A stretch of 64,000 nt of DNA, from NCBI GenBank assembly GCA_026874595.1, contig CM049310.1:18764058-18828057 (forward strand). Reading direction: 5' to 3'. Both the position numbers and the translations under genes were made by a program. Below are positions 61,430 to 64,000 of the stretch, in pieces (the stretch's first letter is position 1; each line of letters begins with the position of its first letter). This DNA is from Sipunculus nudus (taxonomy: Eukaryota; Annelida; Sipuncula; Golfingiida; Sipunculidae). The notes below the pieces were generated by a model. That model was not told the origin of the DNA, did not search any database, and saw only the letters and a program-made list of their open reading frames with translations.

Positions 61430-62763
61430 AAATTTCAGATTTTTAAAGATTAAATCCTTATGTATATATGCTGTGAAAATTAAATCAACAGTGCCAAATT
61501 TGGACAAAATTTAAGGTATTGATTTTTTATTTATGCTAATAACTTGAAAAATTTGCAAAATTCAGATCTAATTTTGGGTAAACAATTGAATCTTGATTAA
61601 ATAAAGTTATATTCCTGAAAAAAAGTCTTTAGGTTCAGCAATTCTCATGTTAGGTGAGTAAATATATTTCCTGATTTTTAAAAAAAATTGCATTATGTTT
61701 TGGCCCATAACTTCAAAATAATACCCAATACTGACCTAATTTTTTATGTGTTCATAGAAAATGTATGAAAGAATGTGAATACTAAATACGATCAAAAACA
61801 GATCAGTGGTTTTGATATTAGGCAGCCTTGAAGTGTAACAATGGCTTTTTTATGGAAAACGGAGGTTTTTTTTCCTTAATATCTCGAAGGAACGAAGTCC
61901 TAATGACCCAATTTTCGGTATGGTAGGAGATTTTGGGGACATCTAAAATTATGCCAACAGCTTGGAGAGCATAGAGATGTGCACTGAATGACCTACAGTC
62001 ATCAAAGTGGACTGCTTGACAATGTAAGGGAATACAACAAGAGCCTCCAAAAAATTCAATAACTAGCCTAATTTTGCAGCTTTTATTTTCAAATTTCAGA
62101 TTTTAACAGATTAAATCCTTATGTATACATGCTGTGAAAATTAAATCCACAGTACTTACAGGAAAAAAAGTCCTGTAGCCAAAGTTGGGCAAAATTTAAG
62201 GTACCAATTTTATATTTTTGCCAATATTTAAAAAAATTTAACAGATTTTGATCTATTTTTGGTATACAATTAAATTTTGATTAATTAAAGTTGTATTACT
62301 GGAAAAAAGTCCCTACCTTTAACACTTTTGGTCTTAAGTGACCAAATATCTTCCTGATTTTTTTACAAAGTCCATTATGTTTGGGCCCATAACTTTTTTA
62401 AATTATAAAATACTGACTTAATATCTGGCATGTACATAGAAACTATATAGAGGAATATTTATGGTAAATATGAAGAAAACCAGATGAGTGGTTTTGATAT
62501 AAGGCAGTCCTGAAGTGTGAAAATAGATTTCTAATAAAAAACTGAGGTTTTTCCTTAATATCTCGAAGGAACCAAGTCCTATTGACCCAATTTTCGGCAA
62601 GGTAGGAGATTTTGGGGACATCTAACTGTATGCCGAATTTCAGATTAGTAGGTCCAATGGTGTCGAAACGTGCCAGTCTTACGGATGGACATCCGGACAG
62701 ACGGACGGACGACGGACAATGGACCACGACTATAGCTCAGATGACTTATAGTCAGCTGAGCTA
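61430..62763 (+). repeat. Element of two 661 bp tandem units ending in the family A hairpin
   Basis: aaatttcagatttt(t)aa...gattaaatccttatgtat recurs at 61431 and 62092 (661 bp apart). Both units carry acttttttatggaaaac- or gaggttttt-type text then cttaatatctcgaaggaac and gacccaattttcgg. After the second unit come acggacggacgacggacaat and the hairpin tagctcagatgac (62733-62745) / gtcagctgagcta (62751-62763). The body differs from family A but the tail is the same. Confidence 0.85.
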
Positions 62764-63404
62764 AAAATTCGTAAAATTTAGAAAAAATACAGGTAGTGCC
62801 ACCAGTTCGCAGGAACTGATGGAACCCTCCATGATCAATATTCATGCAGAGAATCATGGTGATCAATGCAGTAGTTATTCAGATACTGAAGCTTATTTCA
62901 GGTTTCCAAGGAGACTTTTCAGGGACCTCCCTTGCTATCAAATAAGAAGATTCAAGGTCTAGCGGTTATGATTTGTGCCCTGTTAACAGATGACAGCTAC
63001 TTTGAAAATATCAAAAATTAAGAAAAAAAAGTCTTAAAAATTAGAAAAAAAATACAGGTAGCGCCACCAGTTTGCAGGAACTGATGGAACCCTCCATGAT
63101 CAATATTCATGCAGAAAATCATGGTGATCAATGCAGCAGTTATTCAGATACTTAAGCTTTTGTGTCAAATTTTTTATTATTCTGGGGGGTACTTTCGAGA
63201 TCCATAGCTCAGAGAATATGGGTAACCCAGACCTAATTTCATGTTTCCAAGAGATTTTTCATGGGCCTCCCTGGATGTCAAGTATGAAGAATCCAGGTCT
63301 AGTGGTTAGGAATTGTGCCCTGTTAACTGCCGGCTGGACGGCCAGACGGACACTGGACAAAGAGTGATTGCCATAGCTTAGATGACTTTCAGTCAGTTGA
63401 ACTA
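62764..63404 (+). repeat. Family A repeat, two body units, terminal hairpin
   Basis: Starts right after the previous hairpin. Two units begin tacaggtag(t/c)gccaccagtt near 62790 and 63053 and share gaactgatggaaccctccat and gatcaatattcatgcag. The tail has gacggccagacggacactgg and the arms tagcttagatgac (63374-63386) / gtcagttgaacta (63392-63404), then aaaa. Confidence 0.82.
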
Positions 63405-63639
63405 AAAATTATCCTTAATAGAAAATCATGTCCAGTCTGTCACTAAATAATAAACAACATATTCAGAGTGATTTCTTTTTGGAGATGGGCTGATAATGCC
63501 AGTAGATCACCTGATAAGATGTTGTGAAAGCTAACCAATTTTTAAGGAATTTGAGGAGATTTAAAAACCACTAAAAAAGCAAATCCCATCTCCTTTGCCA
63601 CTAATATTCTGAATATTTTTTTTTTTTTGGTAATGGTTT

Positions 63640-64000
63640 GTTGTGGATCTGCGATGCCATTCAGTGTTTGGTTGATATGTTCATGTGACATGAGCAGATT
63701 CATGGTGATAAGAAACTGTTGACCTGATACAATGGTTCATTTGCTGTGCATAGCTCCGGATTAGTCAATACACCTGCAGCATATCAATAGGTGCAGCTAG
63801 GTGCGTTACCTGCCTGGCATGGCAAAGCAGACATCTCTGCCACCATCATGCCATCACAGTCCTGCTGGGGTTTCTCCTGATCACACAGTCATCGCATTAA
63901 TCTTGCAATTCGTGGTTTGCCAGTCAGTCTCAGATGATTACTTGATAGTGCATTGACTCTCCTGCTTTCTCATTTGGGAAGTTTTCTCGCAATTTCTTTG
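63640..64000. promoter_or_regulatory. GC-richer island running off the window edge (candidate CNE 12)
   Basis: Unique-looking block (catctctgccaccatcatgc, gtcctgctggggtttctcct, tcttgcaattcgtggtttgc). All three minus-strand frames from the right edge hit stops within about 25 codons, so it is not an exon of DUS1L that I can support. Confidence 0.3.

Noticed and set aside
63640-64000. Possible 5' exon of DUS1L at the right edge
   Set aside because: All minus-strand frames contain stops and none encodes the APMVDQSE or CYTPM motifs.
1-64000. tRNA genes, rRNA, CRISPR arrays or prokaryotic operons
   Set aside because: No B-box-type ggttcgaatcc sequence, no regularly spaced identical repeats with unique spacers, and spliced exons show the DNA is eukaryotic.

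Overview
The window is eukaryotic nuclear DNA: AT-rich, with long introns, dense interspersed repeats, minisatellites and very little coding sequence. The one host gene I can support is tRNA-dihydrouridine synthase 1-like (DUS1L) on the minus strand. Three consecutive exons with clean splice junctions lie at 8974-8866, 4849-4686 and 4096-4014. They read through in one frame and encode the middle of the Dus catalytic barrel, including the active-site Cys. The N-terminal exons (expected to the right) and C-terminal exons (expected to the left) were not found. The repeat style (tandem-bodied elements with gacggacggac motifs and terminal hairpins, short inverted-repeat elements, a CR1/jockey-like LINE) suggests a marine lophotrochozoan, most likely a bivalve mollusc. 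That taxonomic call is inference.

Layout. 1-3.1 kb: repeat elements with internal tandem units. 4.0-9.0 kb: the DUS1L exons and more repeats. 11.4-13.5 kb: two adjacent minisatellites (42 bp and 27 bp units). 13.7-46 kb: AT-rich non-coding DNA with scattered non-repetitive, visibly GC-richer islands that look like regulatory DNA, plus a diverged 213 bp duplication (26.1 kb), AT microsatellites (28.5 and 29.2 kb), a composite hairpin-ended repeat (30.2-31.6 kb), an inverted-repeat DNA element (31.9-32.8 kb), a 72 bp minisatellite (33.9-34.7 kb) and an old 81 bp array (35.9-36.6 kb). 46-54 kb: a CpG-rich promoter/enhancer-like block, two related LINE copies, one interrupted by a DNA element and the other itself inserted in a DNA element. 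54.7-58.2 kb: a probable 3.5 kb DNA element holding a tandem duplication and a nested MITE. 59-63.4 kb: more hairpin-ended repeats. 63.6-64 kb: another regulatory-like island.

No tRNA, rRNA, CRISPR, operon or prokaryotic feature was seen. Apart from DUS1L and the decayed LINE reverse transcriptases, I believe no open reading frame here is a real protein gene. The points most worth checking are the regulatory-like islands (clustered POU octamers, RFX X-box matches, a CRE and CCAAT boxes around 46.7-47.6 kb), the nested transposon history at 46-54 kb, and the terminal-hairpin plan shared by several otherwise different repeat families.
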